A stretch of 64,000 nt of DNA from Pirellulales bacterium (GCA_036267355.1 DATAWG010000115.1:1-64000), one strand, 5' to 3'. Shown: positions 26,529 to 36,021, counted from the first letter of the stretch. The notes: generated from the letters alone by a model not told the origin. Numbers and translations are program-made.

Positions 26529-28154
26529 ATGGGTGCTGATTCGCTGATCTTGCCGCGGGCTTTTTTGAGAATGTGCCGTCGCAATTGGCGGCGCGAAAAG
26601 GTCGCCGATTCGATGGGCGCTCGGCTCACCGCCGGCGAACTGCTCCTGCGCACGCTCATCCTGCGGCGGATTCTCTTACGCGACGTTCTCGCGCCGGACG
26701 AAAAATTCGTCGGCCTACTCTTGCCGCCCTCGGCCGGCGGCGTGATTGCCAATGCCGCGATGCCGCTTGCCGGCCGCATCGGCGTGAATTTGAACTACAC
26801 GCTTTCGACATCGCTTTTGAACTACTGCATCGAACAGTGCGGCATTCGGCATGTGCTCACCAGCCGGCGGTTCATGGAGCGCGTGAAGCTCGAAGTGCAT
26901 GCCGAGTTGGTTTATCTCGAAGACTTTGCCGCCAAAGCCACCTGGCGCGACAAAGCAGCCGCGTTCGTGCAAGCCCGACTGCTGCCGATGGCGACGCTCG
27001 AGCGCCGGTTGGGACTCGACCGGCTCAGACCCGACGATTTGTTGACGGTGATCTTCACGTCGGGTTCGACCGGCAATCCGAAGGGCGTCATGCTCAGCCA
27101 GGCGAACGTCGGTTCGAATATCCACGCCATCGAGCAAATCGTTCACCTCGGGGCCGAGGACGTGGCGGTCGGCGTGCTGCCGTTTTTTCATTCCTACGGC
27201 TATCTGACGGGGCTTTGGACCGCGCTGGCCTTGGAGCCGAAGTTGGTTTACCACTTCAACCCGCTCGACGCCCAGCAGATCGGAAAGCTTTGCCGCGAGC
27301 ACCAAGCCACAGTATTCATGGCGACGCCGACCTTCGTGCGCACGTATCTCAAGCGCTGTGCCGCCGAAGATTTTCGCACGCTCGATGTTCTCTTTGCCGC
27401 GGCCGAACGATGTTCGCCCGAACTTTTCGACGCCTTCGAAAAGAAATTCGGCAAACGGCCGCTCGAGGCCTATGGCTGTACGGAGCTATCGCCGCTCGTG
27501 GCCGTGAATATTCCGCCGAGCCGCAGCCTCGACGGCGCGAAGACAGGCGTCCGCGAAGGGACCGTCGGCCGGCCCATTCCAGGCGTAACCGTAAAAGTGG
27601 TCAAGCCCGAATCAGTCGCCGATGGATCGATGCAGGAACTTCCCGCCGGTCAGTCGGGCATGCTGCTCGTGCGCGGGCCGAACGTAATGAAGGGCTATTT
27701 GCACCAGCCCGAACTAACGGCCAAGGTAATCCGCGACGGTTGGTATATCACCGGCGATCTGGCGTCGATCGATGCCGATGGCTTCATCACGATCACCGGC
27801 CGCGAAAGTCGCTTTTCCAAGCTGGGCGGCGAGATGGTGCCGCATGTGCTGATCGAAGAGACGCTGCAAAACATTCTCGGCGGCGACGACGAACATCTGC
27901 AAGCCGCCGTGACGGCCGTGCCGGACGAGCGCAAAGGAGAACGGCTGGTTGTGGTTCATCTGCCGCTGCAAAAAACGCCGGAGCAGATCGGCCAGGAACT
28001 ATCCGCCGCCGGGCTGCCGAACCTTTTTATCCCGTCGCCCGACAGCTTCATTCAGGTCGAGCAGATCCCGGTGCTCGGCACTGGAAAGCTGGACCTAAAG
28101 GGCATCCGCGACATCGCGCTGGCGCGGTTTGGCGCTGCAGCGGCGAGCAAATAG
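26529..28154 (+). CDS. AMP-forming acyl-ACP/acyl-CoA ligase (Aas-like)
   Basis: Adenylate-forming enzyme of about 541 aa that activates a carboxylate, most likely a fatty acid, with ATP and transfers it to ACP or CoA. The P-loop TSGSTGNPKGVMLS lies near residue 176, then PFFHSYGYLTGLW, the acyl-binding AYGCTELSPLVAVN, GWYITGDLASIDADGFITITGR and SRFSKLGGEMVPH, and the C-terminal lysine in LGTGKLDLKG. The N-terminal part (LLLRTLILRRILLRDVL) resembles the synthetase half of E. coli Aas rather than FadD; no acyltransferase domain is fused. Start uncertain: ATGs at 26517 and 26529 are in frame and neither has a strong ribosome-binding site. It may support membrane-lipid recycling. Confidence 0.88.
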   Translation: MGADSLILPRAFLRMCRRNWRREKVADSMGARLTAGELLLRTLILRRILLRDVLAPDEKFVGLLLPPSAGGVIANAAMPLAGRIGVNLNYTLSTSLLNYCIEQCGIRHVLTSRRFMERVKLEVHAELVYLEDFAAKATWRDKAAAFVQARLLPMATLERRLGLDRLRPDDLLTVIFTSGSTGNPKGVMLSQANVGSNIHAIEQIVHLGAEDVAVGVLPFFHSYGYLTGLWTALALEPKLVYHFNPLDAQQIGKLCREHQATVFMATPTFVRTYLKRCAAEDFRTLDVLFAAAERCSPELFDAFEKKFGKRPLEAYGCTELSPLVAVNIPPSRSLDGAKTGVREGTVGRPIPGVTVKVVKPESVADGSMQELPAGQSGMLLVRGPNVMKGYLHQPELTAKVIRDGWYITGDLASIDADGFITITGRESRFSKLGGEMVPHVLIEETLQNILGGDDEHLQAAVTAVPDERKGERLVVVHLPLQKTPEQIGQELSAAGLPNLFIPSPDSFIQVEQIPVLGTGKLDLKGIRDIALARFGAAAASK

Positions 28155-28180
28155 ATGCCGCGCCGAGAAGAGCGCCGGCA

Positions 28181-28268
28181 GATCGCTTGCGGTTTCGCGC
28201 GTGCTAAGTGGCCGACGGCATACGGAGTATGCCTGCTACGTAGTAGGCACACTCCGTGTGCCGTCGGC
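28181..28268. repeat. Family B copy plus Family C inverted pair 2
   Basis: A family B sequence (GATCGCTTGCGGTTTCGCGC) at 28181-28204 is followed at 28210-28268 by a tight family C pair. The left arm has stem GGCATAC/GTATGCC and the right arm GGCACAC/GTGTGCC, meeting at CTGCTACGTAGTAGG. The pair lies between the ends of two convergent genes. Confidence 0.88.
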
Positions 28269-28377
28269 GAGGCAAGTCCGCGTGCCCACCGATCGAAATC
28301 CGACAAAAGCAAATGCGAACACGCAAAGGAAACAGACGATCAAAATCTGCGTTCCCATCCGACTTTTCGGAACGAAC

Positions 28378-29766
28378 TCACCCGATCAACCCCGGGATCG
28401 GTTCCGCGGCGACGACTCGCGCCAAATCCGATGGTACGCCCGGCATGGTGCGCAGCTTGCCGACGTCGAGCAAAGCCTGCAAGACCGTCGCGACGAGATT
28501 CGGAATGGCCACCGGGTCGCTGTTGGCTTCGCCGCCGTCGCGGGTCGATTGGCCGACGACGCGGCCCATGTTCAGTCCGCCGCCATAGAGCATCAGCGGG
28601 GCGAGATTGCCCCAGTGATCGCGGCCTCCTCTGGGATTCAAGCGCGGCGTGCGCCCCATCTCGCCGCAAATGACCAGCAAGATACGTTTGCTCAGGCCGC
28701 GTGCTTCGACGTCTTCGATGAAGGCAGACACGGCGTGATCCAGCGGCCGCCCGCAATAGCCCATCCCTTCTTCGACCGGCGCGTTGTTTTGATCGGCGTG
28801 CATGTCCCAAACGAAATTGGTCGTAACGGTGACAAACCCACAGCCGGCTTCACACAAGCGGCGCGCGAGCAGCATGAGCTTGCCGAGCGAGGCGACATGG
28901 TCCGCATACTTCTCGTGGTTGTTCCATCGTTTGCTGATCGATTCCGGCCTCACCAGCGAGCTCGTGTCGTAGCGCTTGATCGTGCGCGGGTCCTCTTTCG
29001 ACCAATCGAAGGCCGAACCGACGCCGCCTAGAATCGCATCGAAGGCCTGCTGCTGCAGCCGGTCGAAACCTTGCCAATCGGCCTGACTGTCGACGCCGCG
29101 CTTTAGCCCGTCGAGTTGGCGGAGCAGATGCCGGCGATCGTCGAGCCGATTGCGTGGCATTTTTAGTTGCAGGTCCTGTTGAAACGTGCCGTCTCCGCCC
29201 GGGATAAAGGGTGCATAGGCGCTGCCCAGCGAACCGACCGCGTCGAAGCGGCCGAAGTTCATCGTGCCGGCTTGCGCTTTCGGATCGACTGCCCGTGGGA
29301 AGAGCGCGACATTCAGCGGCATGCCGCTGATCGGGTCGTTCGTGCCGGCGATGCGTGCATAGAGCGAACCGAGATTGGCGTCGAGCGTGTCTTTGCAGAC
29401 CACCGGCTTGATGTTGTGGATCGCATCGCCCGTGCGGAACGAACGGACGATCGTCGTCTTGTGTGCGAGCTTGGCCAGCCGCTCGAACGTGCCTCCATAC
29501 GTCACGCCGGAAAGCGAAGTGGCGATCTCGCCGGTGGCGCTGCGAATGTTCGACGGGGCCGACATCTTCGGGTCGAACGTCTCGAACTGCGACGGGCCGC
29601 CTTGCAAAAACAAGAACACCACCGATTTATCGGTGACCGGCCGGCCGCCAGAGGCCGCCTGGGCTTGCAATTCCCACAGCCGCGGCAAGGTGAGCCCTCC
29701 GAGAGTCAGCCCGCCGACACGCAAGAATTCGCGCCGCGTGCGCCGGCCGTCGAAGAAGGTGAGCAT
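28378..29766 (-). CDS. DUF1501 secreted protein
   Basis: Protein of 462 aa of the DUF1501 family (sulfatase-like fold), widespread in planctomycetes. The start at MLTFFDGRRTRREFLRVGG opens a Tat-type leader (RRxFL plus the hydrophobic stretch GLTLGGLTLPRL), so exported. Family hallmarks: VVFLFLQGGPSQFETFDPK, VTYGGTFERLAKLAHKTTIVRSF, CGFVTVTTNFVWDMHADQN, ILLVICGEMGRTPRLNPRGGRDHWGNLAPLMLYGGGL and a C-terminal ATVLQALLDVG. The frame runs on to 29901 but that extension lacks coding character. No DUF1549/1553 partner is adjacent here, unlike the second DUF1501 gene at 48966-50387. Confidence 0.93.
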   Translation of the reverse strand: MLTFFDGRRTRREFLRVGGLTLGGLTLPRLWELQAQAASGGRPVTDKSVVFLFLQGGPSQFETFDPKMSAPSNIRSATGEIATSLSGVTYGGTFERLAKLAHKTTIVRSFRTGDAIHNIKPVVCKDTLDANLGSLYARIAGTNDPISGMPLNVALFPRAVDPKAQAGTMNFGRFDAVGSLGSAYAPFIPGGDGTFQQDLQLKMPRNRLDDRRHLLRQLDGLKRGVDSQADWQGFDRLQQQAFDAILGGVGSAFDWSKEDPRTIKRYDTSSLVRPESISKRWNNHEKYADHVASLGKLMLLARRLCEAGCGFVTVTTNFVWDMHADQNNAPVEEGMGYCGRPLDHAVSAFIEDVEARGLSKRILLVICGEMGRTPRLNPRGGRDHWGNLAPLMLYGGGLNMGRVVGQSTRDGGEANSDPVAIPNLVATVLQALLDVGKLRTMPGVPSDLARVVAAEPIPGLIG

Positions 29767-30001
29767 CGCGCTTCCTGCCACAGTTGGGTACGCCGGACCT
29801 ATCATTCGCCACGAAGGATAGTTGTACCCCAATGCCGGGGCGGAATGCAAATTCCGCGGGTCGAGCTGTGCATGGCTCTGCGCAATCACCGTTAGCGGCA
29901 AGGCGCTAGCCGCCGATGAATCCAGCGGCTACGATGAACCGGGGAAGCGACGTGCCGCAGTGTTCCACGACCGCTTCGTTTGCGGTTGGGGCGTGCCAGG
30001 T

Positions 30002-30060
30002 GGCCGACGGCATACGGAGTATGCCTGCTACGTAGCAGGCACACTCCGTGTGCCGTCGGC
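30002..30060. repeat. Family C REP-like inverted pair 3, next to RAYT
   Basis: Perfectly apposed pair: left arm with stem GGCATAC/GTATGCC, right arm GGCACAC/GTGTGCC, joined at CTGCTACGTAGCAGG and bounded by GCCGACGGC/GCCGTCGGC. It ends 13 bp from the stop codon of the transposase gene at 30074. The rest of 29767-30001 shows no gene. Confidence 0.92.
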
Positions 30061-30073
30061 GATGCCGATTCGC

Positions 30074-30732
30074 TCACGCTCCCATCGGACACCCGTAGTG
30101 CAAAAATTCCCCTCCGTTCAGATTCGCCCGCATCGGGTTGTCGGCGATATAGGCCCGAAGATGGTCGAACTGTTCCGGGCTGCGCACCAAATGGTCGAAG
30201 CTCTCTTCCTGCCAGAATCGGCCTGCGGTGCCGAGCCGCGCGTTTATTTCCCGGGCCGTGAACCGCTTCCATGATTTGCACTGCGCCTCGATGTCGGTCT
30301 CGCCCAGCAGGCAGCAGAGCAAATGCACGTGGTTCGGCATTACGACATAGTCGCCCAAAAGGTAGCGAACGTCGTTGAATCCGTGCAGACTATTGGCGAC
30401 AATCGCAGCCGGCGCCGGCGGTCGAAGCGCGCATGCGCCGAGGCCGCGGACGAGATAGCCGTCGAATTCGGCGGTGAAAGTTCGATGGAATTCGTACTGC
30501 GCCTGTGAAGCGAGATCCGCGAGGGCGATCTTCCAATCGGCTGAGTTCGGGTCGATGCCGCGCTCGCGTAACCATTTCGCTTTGCGCCTTTGCCACTGGG
30601 CTGCCAACGCGTTGGGGCACGAATCGTCGGTCGGAACGTGGCGAAATAGGTAACACCGGGCTGGAACCAATGGGGCAGATTGCCCTGCCGCATCGCCCAT
30701 TCTTGCTCGCGGTCGAAAAGCTCGAACGGCAT
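30074..30732 (-). pseudogene. REP-associated tyrosine transposase (RAYT), frameshifted
   Basis: Y1-transposase-like gene of the RAYT group, which act on REP palindromes. The N-terminal 34 residues lie in one frame (MPFELFDREQEWAMRQGN, PGVTYFATFR) and the rest in another (TDDSCPNALAAQWQRRKAKW onward). The junction, TTCCGACCGAC near 30631, is one base short of restoring F-R-T-D-D. The HUH motif is intact (DYVVMPNHVHLL), and GRFWQEESFDHLVRSPEQFDHLRAYIADNP follows; the position where many Y1 transposases carry Tyr appears as Phe in ESFDH, so activity is doubtful even if the frameshift is an assembly error. A family C REP pair lies just beyond the 3' end, the arrangement expected for a RAYT and its substrate. 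Confidence 0.87.
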
Positions 30733-30804
30733 GGTGGCACCCGGTTCAAGTGGCCGAGCAATCGTCGGCTCGGCGTACACGCTCTGCTCCAAAATTACCG
30801 GCGA

Positions 30805-32028
30805 CTAGTGCGTTGCCGCAGACGTCGCGCTCCAGTGCGGGATTTCTTTTGCCGCCGGATCGGGCTTTCGCGCGAGAAGTTCCGTCAGTTGAAATGCATG
30901 ATACGGTTGCTCGGCGGCGGGTTTGCCGTCGGGGCTGGCGTTGGCGACCCAGAATTTCGTGCTCGCCGGGGCGAAAAGCACGTCGTGCAGATTCGATTTC
31001 ATCGCCACGCCTTCGTCCATCAGATGCCGGGCTCCCTCGGCATCGAGCTTGCCATGAGCAGCTTCGGCTCGCCGCACCAATTCGTCGTACCGCTTGCCGG
31101 CCGAGAGCAGCACGCAATCTTTCACCGGCTTCGGCAATAGCGGATCGGTCTCGCCCGGCTTGACGATTTTTAGCATTTCCCAAGTCGCTTGCACCCCGAC
31201 GGCCCGATTCGTATTGCCGTCGGCGATAACGTAGAAGTATTGGCAGGTGCGCGGGTTGTCGCGAAAGATTTTCACGGCCGCATCGACATCGCCGGCCTTT
31301 TGCAAAACCTCTCGCACCAGCAAGGCCATCGGCATGCCGGCCCAATGCCCTTGGCCCGAGCCACCCATTTCGCCAATCGAAACATGCCGGGCGTTCATCC
31401 CCGTCACGGAGCCAATGAAGCCGGCGTAGGTGACGTTGACGAACGGAATCCCACCCTCCGGCTCCGCGACGATAACCACCGCATGATCCTGCAAATGCCA
31501 ATCGCATTTGTAATCCAAGACCCGGCCATGATAGAGCGTGCCGTCGGTCGTGGCCGAATTCATGACGGCGAATCCGCTGCAATGGAACAGCTCGGGCAGG
31601 AAATTCCCGGCTTGGATATCGCCGAGCGGCAGATCGGCGCCGGCCGCGAGGCCCTTGAGTTCGTCGAAATAACCCCGGGGCACATATTTGCGCTGCTGCT
31701 CGACGAGGCTATCCACGAGCGGCCGCGGCTTGAGCGTCAATGGCCCCAGGTGGAACGATTCGGCGGCGAGGATGCCGACGATATTGTGCATATTCTCGCG
31801 GACCGAGTCCTTCATGAGCGCGCCGTGCTGATAGCCCATTTCGTAGGGCGTGCCCTTGAGATGCAGCACCGGATAGCCGCCGATTTTTTCGAGCCAGCCT
31901 TGGCCGCAACGGGCGACGGTTTCGGCGCGGGCCTGCGTCGCTTGCAGCGAAAGGCCGATTACCAGCAGCGCGAACGCAACGATGATCTTGCACGGACCGA
32001 TCGCTCGAGCGACGGAAGATCGACGCAT
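30805..32028 (-). CDS. C45-family peptidase / acyltransferase-like Ntn hydrolase
   Basis: Exported protein of 407 aa (signal segment IIVAFALLVIGLSLQATQARA) related to acyl-CoA:6-aminopenicillanic-acid acyltransferase and C45 peptidases. The candidate nucleophile is Cys150 in LPELFHCSGFAVMNSATTDG, followed by TLYHGRVLDYKCDWHLQDHAVV. Other family-like parts are GTPYEMGYQHGALMKDSV near the N-terminus and GFIGSVTGMNARHVSIGEMGG. Members hydrolyse or transfer amide bonds after self-cleavage before the Cys; the substrate here is unknown. A good ribosome-binding site (AAGGAG, about 7 nt upstream) supports the ATG at 32028. It lies just upstream of the RAYT remnant on the same strand, without evident functional link. 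Confidence 0.85.
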   Translation of the reverse strand: MRRSSVARAIGPCKIIVAFALLVIGLSLQATQARAETVARCGQGWLEKIGGYPVLHLKGTPYEMGYQHGALMKDSVRENMHNIVGILAAESFHLGPLTLKPRPLVDSLVEQQRKYVPRGYFDELKGLAAGADLPLGDIQAGNFLPELFHCSGFAVMNSATTDGTLYHGRVLDYKCDWHLQDHAVVIVAEPEGGIPFVNVTYAGFIGSVTGMNARHVSIGEMGGSGQGHWAGMPMALLVREVLQKAGDVDAAVKIFRDNPRTCQYFYVIADGNTNRAVGVQATWEMLKIVKPGETDPLLPKPVKDCVLLSAGKRYDELVRRAEAAHGKLDAEGARHLMDEGVAMKSNLHDVLFAPASTKFWVANASPDGKPAAEQPYHAFQLTELLARKPDPAAKEIPHWSATSAATH

Positions 32029-32171
32029 GGCGGCACTCCTTGTGAGCGGCGATGAAATCCCAACTGCTGCCGAAATTGTACCTGCGAACGAACGAACGCG
32101 CTATGGCGAATTTGCTGCTAGCATTCGCTGCGAGGCTGAGCATGAACGCCGAGGCGGCGATTGCTCGGCAC

Positions 32172-32229
32172 GCCGACGGCACACGGAGTGTGCCTACTAC
32201 GTAGCAGGCATACTCCGTATGCCGTCGGC
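32172..32229. repeat. Family C REP-like inverted pair 4
   Basis: Tight pair in the opposite order to pairs 2 and 3: left arm stem GGCACAC/GTGTGCC, right arm GGCATAC/GTATGCC, joined at CCTACTACGTAGCAGG. It lies in the 357-bp gap 32029-32385 upstream of the C45 gene; nothing else recognisable is in the gap. Confidence 0.9.
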
Positions 32230-32385
32230 CACTTGAAACGGATACCACAATGTCGTTCGATCGATGCGCCGCTGGCAAGCATAGGCTGCCAGCCGAAACT
32301 TGCGCGGCCCCCCGCACTGGCGGACTGCGCTTGCCCGTGGCACACACGTCCTTGCTAGCGCGGCGGGCTCCGGGGGACGGCCTGT

Positions 32386-34635
32386 TCAGTTCTTCACTTT
32401 CAGCGGCACCGGCACGGGTTCGGCTGAGCCGCCTGCGGTCAGTTCCAGCGGAATTGTCCACACGACGCTGCCGGTCTTACAGACGCCGTTTTCCCCTTCC
32501 TGGCAGTAGTAGTAGTTCATCGAAAGCGTAATGGTTTCGCTGCCGCTCGTTTTTTTGACGGGCAAGCGAACGTCGAACGCATCGGCCGGTTTTTCAAGCT
32601 TCTGAAGCTTTCCGAAAGCCGACGGATCCAGCGGCCCTCCGGCTTGCGATCCATCGATCCAGTATCGCATCGGTGCAAGAGTGTTGATCTTGTAGCCCTC
32701 GGGCAGTTCCAATCGCACAGCCAGATGCACGGTGCCAGCGACCGGCTTGACCTTCGCCGGGGCGAGCGCGATTTGCTCGGCCCCTTCGAAGCTCGGCTTT
32801 TTGCCGGCGGGCTTTTCGTCACCGGGCTTTTTTCCGGCCGGCGGCTCGGCCGCAGCCGGCGGCTCGGCCGCAGCCGGCGGTTCGAGACCATCGACCACAA
32901 ATGTGCTCACCTGCCGATTGCCGTCGATGGCGATCGTGCGGATCAAATGGTTGTTGGTATCGGCCACATACAGCTTGCCGGCGGCGTAGGCGATGCCGCC
33001 CGGCTCGTCGAACGTGGCATCGGCGGCGTGATTGCCCGCCGCCTCGCCGTGGCCCGCGGAACCGGCGCCGGCGATTGTTCGGGCAGTGTGGCGCTCGGGA
33101 TCGACGACTTTGATCTTGTTGTTGTAGGTGTCGGCCACGTAGATCAGGCCATTGTGATACGTGATTCCAAGCGGATGCTGGAAGCGAACTTTGGCGCCCG
33201 TTCCGTCGACATCGCCGAAGGTGAAAAGCCGATTGGCGGGCAACTCGGCAGTGCCGATCACGGTATGCACTTCGCCGTGATCGGTCGCGACCAAGGGCAC
33301 CGCCCGAATCGAACTTCCTTCGCTATCGGCGACGAACAGCCAGCGGCCATCGGAAGCCAATCCGCTGGGCTGGGCGAACGACGCGAAACCGGTGGCGAAC
33401 GGCGCGCGCGGCAACAGCGGGCCATCGACGATGTCTTCGCGCGAATTGCCGGCATAAGGGCCGATCTCCGATTCGCTCAACGGCATTTTCCAAATCTGAT
33501 GCGTGCCGGCCATCGCGATGTAAAGATCTTTGCCCTGAATCAACAGGTCCCACGGGCTGCTGATGGCGGTTTGCCTTGGCCGGCCGCTGAATCGCTGCGG
33601 CAATCGCCCGCGTCCGGCGAGTTGTTCGGCCATGGCGCCCGGCCAGCCGCTTTCCGCTTGCTTGCCGGTTCCGGCAATCGTGGTGACACGCTGTTCTTTG
33701 AGGTCGATCTTGCGGAGCAAATGATTTTCCGTGTCGGCGACATAGAGCATGTCGCCATCCAGGGCCATTCCTTGCGGACGGTTGAATTCGGCTTTCGCAA
33801 AAGTGCCGTCGGCGCGGCCCTGAATGCCGCTGCCGATCGTGGCGATTAGTTTGCCGTCCAAGCCGGCGACGATGATACGATTGTGGTTGCTATCGGAAAT
33901 GAAGAGCCGGCCGCCGGCTTCGTCGGCCGTGATTTTGCCGGGGAAGCGCAACGGCGTTTGTGTCGCATGGGATCGCGCGAGGTCGAAGCGGAGCGGCCGC
34001 TCGTCGAGCAGTTTTTTATTGCGATAAAACGGAACCGCCATTTTAAGAAATTCATTCAGCGGATCGGCCTTCGTCTCGCCGGAGTGGTCGTAGATCACGT
34101 ATCCCTCGGGATCGATCAAGACCAGCGTCGGCCAACTTTGCACTTCGTATCGCTTCCAAATCGCTTGGTTCGCATCGTTCACCACGGGGTGCTCGAGCTC
34201 ATAGCGTTGCACCGCATCGGCGATATTCTGAGAATCGTGCTCGGCCTCGAATTTCGCCGTGTGCACGCCGATCACGACCAGGTTGTTCGGATAGGCATGC
34301 TCGAGTTTCTTCAACTCGGGTATGATGTGCATGCAATTGATGCAGCAATATGTCCAAAAATCGAGGAGCACGAATTTGCCGTGCAACTCCTTAAGATCGA
34401 TTGGCCCGGCGGTGTTGATCCAGCCGACGCCGCCGTCGAGCGACGGGGCACGGACTTTGCGCTGGGCAAACAGTTGCTCAAGCGAAGCATGTTCGCTGCC
34501 ACGGCCCGGCTCGGCCCCGACCGCGGCGATCCTTGTTGCAATCATGCCGACGCCTGCGACCGCGACGGTCGCCACGGTGGCGATCGCGACCAAGGTCCGC
34601 GGTCTAAAAAATTGCAAGCTGCGGTGGTTCGTCAT
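32386..34635 (-). CDS. thioredoxin-like / NHL-repeat exported protein
   Basis: Protein of 749 aa with one N-terminal hydrophobic helix (TLVAIATVATVAVAGVGMIA), likely a leader or anchor. A TlpA/thioredoxin-like domain follows, with the redox motif in LLDFWTYCCINCMHIIPEL near residue 95 and WPTLVLIDPEGYVIYDHSG. Residues from about 235 to 580 form NHL beta-propeller repeats (GRLFISDSNHNRIIV, MLYVADTENHLLRKID, LIYVADTYNNKIKVVD, KLYVADTNNHLIRTI). A Pro/Ala/Lys linker (EPPAAAEPPAAAEPP, from 18-bp DNA repeats near 32835-32885) leads to a C-terminal beta domain with two Cys. The order resembles NHLRC2. A periplasmic redox or scaffold role is inferred. The ATG at 34635 is chosen because it opens the leader. 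Confidence 0.9.
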   Translation of the reverse strand: MTNHRSLQFFRPRTLVAIATVATVAVAGVGMIATRIAAVGAEPGRGSEHASLEQLFAQRKVRAPSLDGGVGWINTAGPIDLKELHGKFVLLDFWTYCCINCMHIIPELKKLEHAYPNNLVVIGVHTAKFEAEHDSQNIADAVQRYELEHPVVNDANQAIWKRYEVQSWPTLVLIDPEGYVIYDHSGETKADPLNEFLKMAVPFYRNKKLLDERPLRFDLARSHATQTPLRFPGKITADEAGGRLFISDSNHNRIIVAGLDGKLIATIGSGIQGRADGTFAKAEFNRPQGMALDGDMLYVADTENHLLRKIDLKEQRVTTIAGTGKQAESGWPGAMAEQLAGRGRLPQRFSGRPRQTAISSPWDLLIQGKDLYIAMAGTHQIWKMPLSESEIGPYAGNSREDIVDGPLLPRAPFATGFASFAQPSGLASDGRWLFVADSEGSSIRAVPLVATDHGEVHTVIGTAELPANRLFTFGDVDGTGAKVRFQHPLGITYHNGLIYVADTYNNKIKVVDPERHTARTIAGAGSAGHGEAAGNHAADATFDEPGGIAYAAGKLYVADTNNHLIRTIAIDGNRQVSTFVVDGLEPPAAAEPPAAAEPPAGKKPGDEKPAGKKPSFEGAEQIALAPAKVKPVAGTVHLAVRLELPEGYKINTLAPMRYWIDGSQAGGPLDPSAFGKLQKLEKPADAFDVRLPVKKTSGSETITLSMNYYYCQEGENGVCKTGSVVWTIPLELTAGGSAEPVPVPLKVKN

Positions 34636-35028
34636 CGGCGATTGCTCCAAGCGTGGAAAGTGGCCGCGATTCCGAGAGCCGTTTTGGAGAACCGCAGGCC
34701 TAACTATTTTCGCCGATGAACTCGCCATAGGCAAATCCCCGCGCGGCCGAGAAACGCCAAACCTCGCTTGTCTGCAAGGAACGTCGTGCAAGAATCGCGT
34801 CGGTCGTCGGCCAAAACCGCGAAACTGCCTCCCATCCAAGGCGACTTAACAGAATGGGAATCAGGTCAATAAGAACAATCTCGGGCCGCGGCCTGTTTTG
34901 GCTAGGTAAGGTGCGACAGGCCGGCGTGCCGAACCCATTTGCTTACAGGGAAAAACGTTGGCAGTGCGCAATCGAATAGGCGCGCGTGAAGCTTTGCCAG
35001 ATAGCATGCTTTGAACGGTGAGAATGCC
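34636..35028. other. Divergent intergenic region
   Basis: About 390 bp between the thioredoxin-NHL and NagB-like genes. No repeat family or RNA was recognised; it presumably holds both promoters. Confidence 0.45.
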
Positions 35029-35955
35029 ATGCGACCAAAAAGCAAAATCAGTCCCGAGTGGTGGGACTACACCACGCTGGGTCGGGAAATCTTGGAGGAT
35101 GCCGCCAAACTTTCCGCCGACGATTTGGCGGCTCTGGCGCGGCCGGGATTTTCCGTCAAGTTCTATGAAACTCGCGAAGACTTCTATCTGGCCGAGGCGC
35201 TCGAATATATCGATGCCTGGCGGCAGGCCACTCCGGATCGTCCTGCTGGGATTTGCGGCCCGATCGGTCCGACCGAACAATTGCCGCTTGTGGCGCGGCT
35301 TGTGAATGAACTGGAATTGGACTTGCGCCACGCGCATTTTTGGGGCATGGATGAATGGGTCGTAGACGGTCGCGAAGCGCCGCCGGATTTTCCTCTCAGT
35401 TTTGCCAAAGCCGACATGGATCTCTGCTTCAATCGCATCCGCGCCGATTTGCGAATGCCGAAAGAGAATCTGCACTTCCCGGCAGCCGATCCGAGCGAAT
35501 ATCTTCGCAGTTGGCAGCGCGCGCGTTGCGTCGTGATGCAAGGGGGCCAAGGCGAGGTCAAACACTGGGCCTTCAATGATCCACCGCGTCGCGAAGGGAG
35601 CTGGATCGACGAGCCGCCGCCCCCCGCCGAGTATCGCAAGCTATCCACGCGCATCGTCGACCTGCATCCGATGACCATCATCCAAAACGCCCGCACCTCG
35701 GGCGGCGGCATGGTGACGAACGTCCCGACCCAAGCCATTTCGGTTGGGCCGGCCGAGACATGGCTTGCCGAGCAGGTGTCGATCTGGCATTTTGGCAATC
35801 ACGACAACCCGTTTGGCATGCGGCTCACGGCCCTCATGATTTCCCAGCGGATCGCCGACTCATCCGTCCCTATGTCGCTCTTGGCCGAGCACCCCAACGT
35901 GCAGTTCAATTATTACCGGCCTGCCATCGGCAGTTGCAGCGCCGAAATGCATTAG
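35029..35955 (+). CDS. glucosamine-6-phosphate deaminase-like protein (NagB fold)
   Basis: Protein of 308 aa resembling NagB/GlcN6P isomerases: [34 protein letters not shown] (the MDE(Y/W) loop), [16 protein letters not shown] and the late KxxAIxxxI-like region. The catalytic segment, usually GxGxDGHxAFNEP, reads [14 protein letters not shown]: the His is kept but the catalytic Asp and the Gly next to it are Val and Lys. Ring opening and deamination may therefore be lost or altered. The ATG at 35029 is preferred over an in-frame TTG at 35011. A PIG-L-like deacetylase follows on the same strand beyond a 500-bp repeat array. Together they suggest amino-sugar metabolism, though the order of reactions cannot be fixed. 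Confidence 0.82.
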   Translation: MRPKSKISPEWWDYTTLGREILEDAAKLSADDLAALARPGFSVKFYETREDFYLAEALEYIDAWRQATPDRPAGICGPIGPTEQLPLVARLVNELELDLRHAHFWGMDEWVVDGREAPPDFPLSFAKADMDLCFNRIRADLRMPKENLHFPAADPSEYLRSWQRARCVVMQGGQGEVKHWAFNDPPRREGSWIDEPPPPAEYRKLSTRIVDLHPMTIIQNARTSGGGMVTNVPTQAISVGPAETWLAEQVSIWHFGNHDNPFGMRLTALMISQRIADSSVPMSLLAEHPNVQFNYYRPAIGSCSAEMH

Positions 35956-36021
35956 CCTCCGCCTCAAAATCCCAAACCGACGTGCATCCAACATCGAATC
36001 GGTCGCGTCTATCAAGGATTG

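Noticed and set aside
30600-30660. Programmed frameshift in the RAYT gene
   Set aside because: No slippery heptamer or stimulatory structure is visible; a simple one-base loss explains it.
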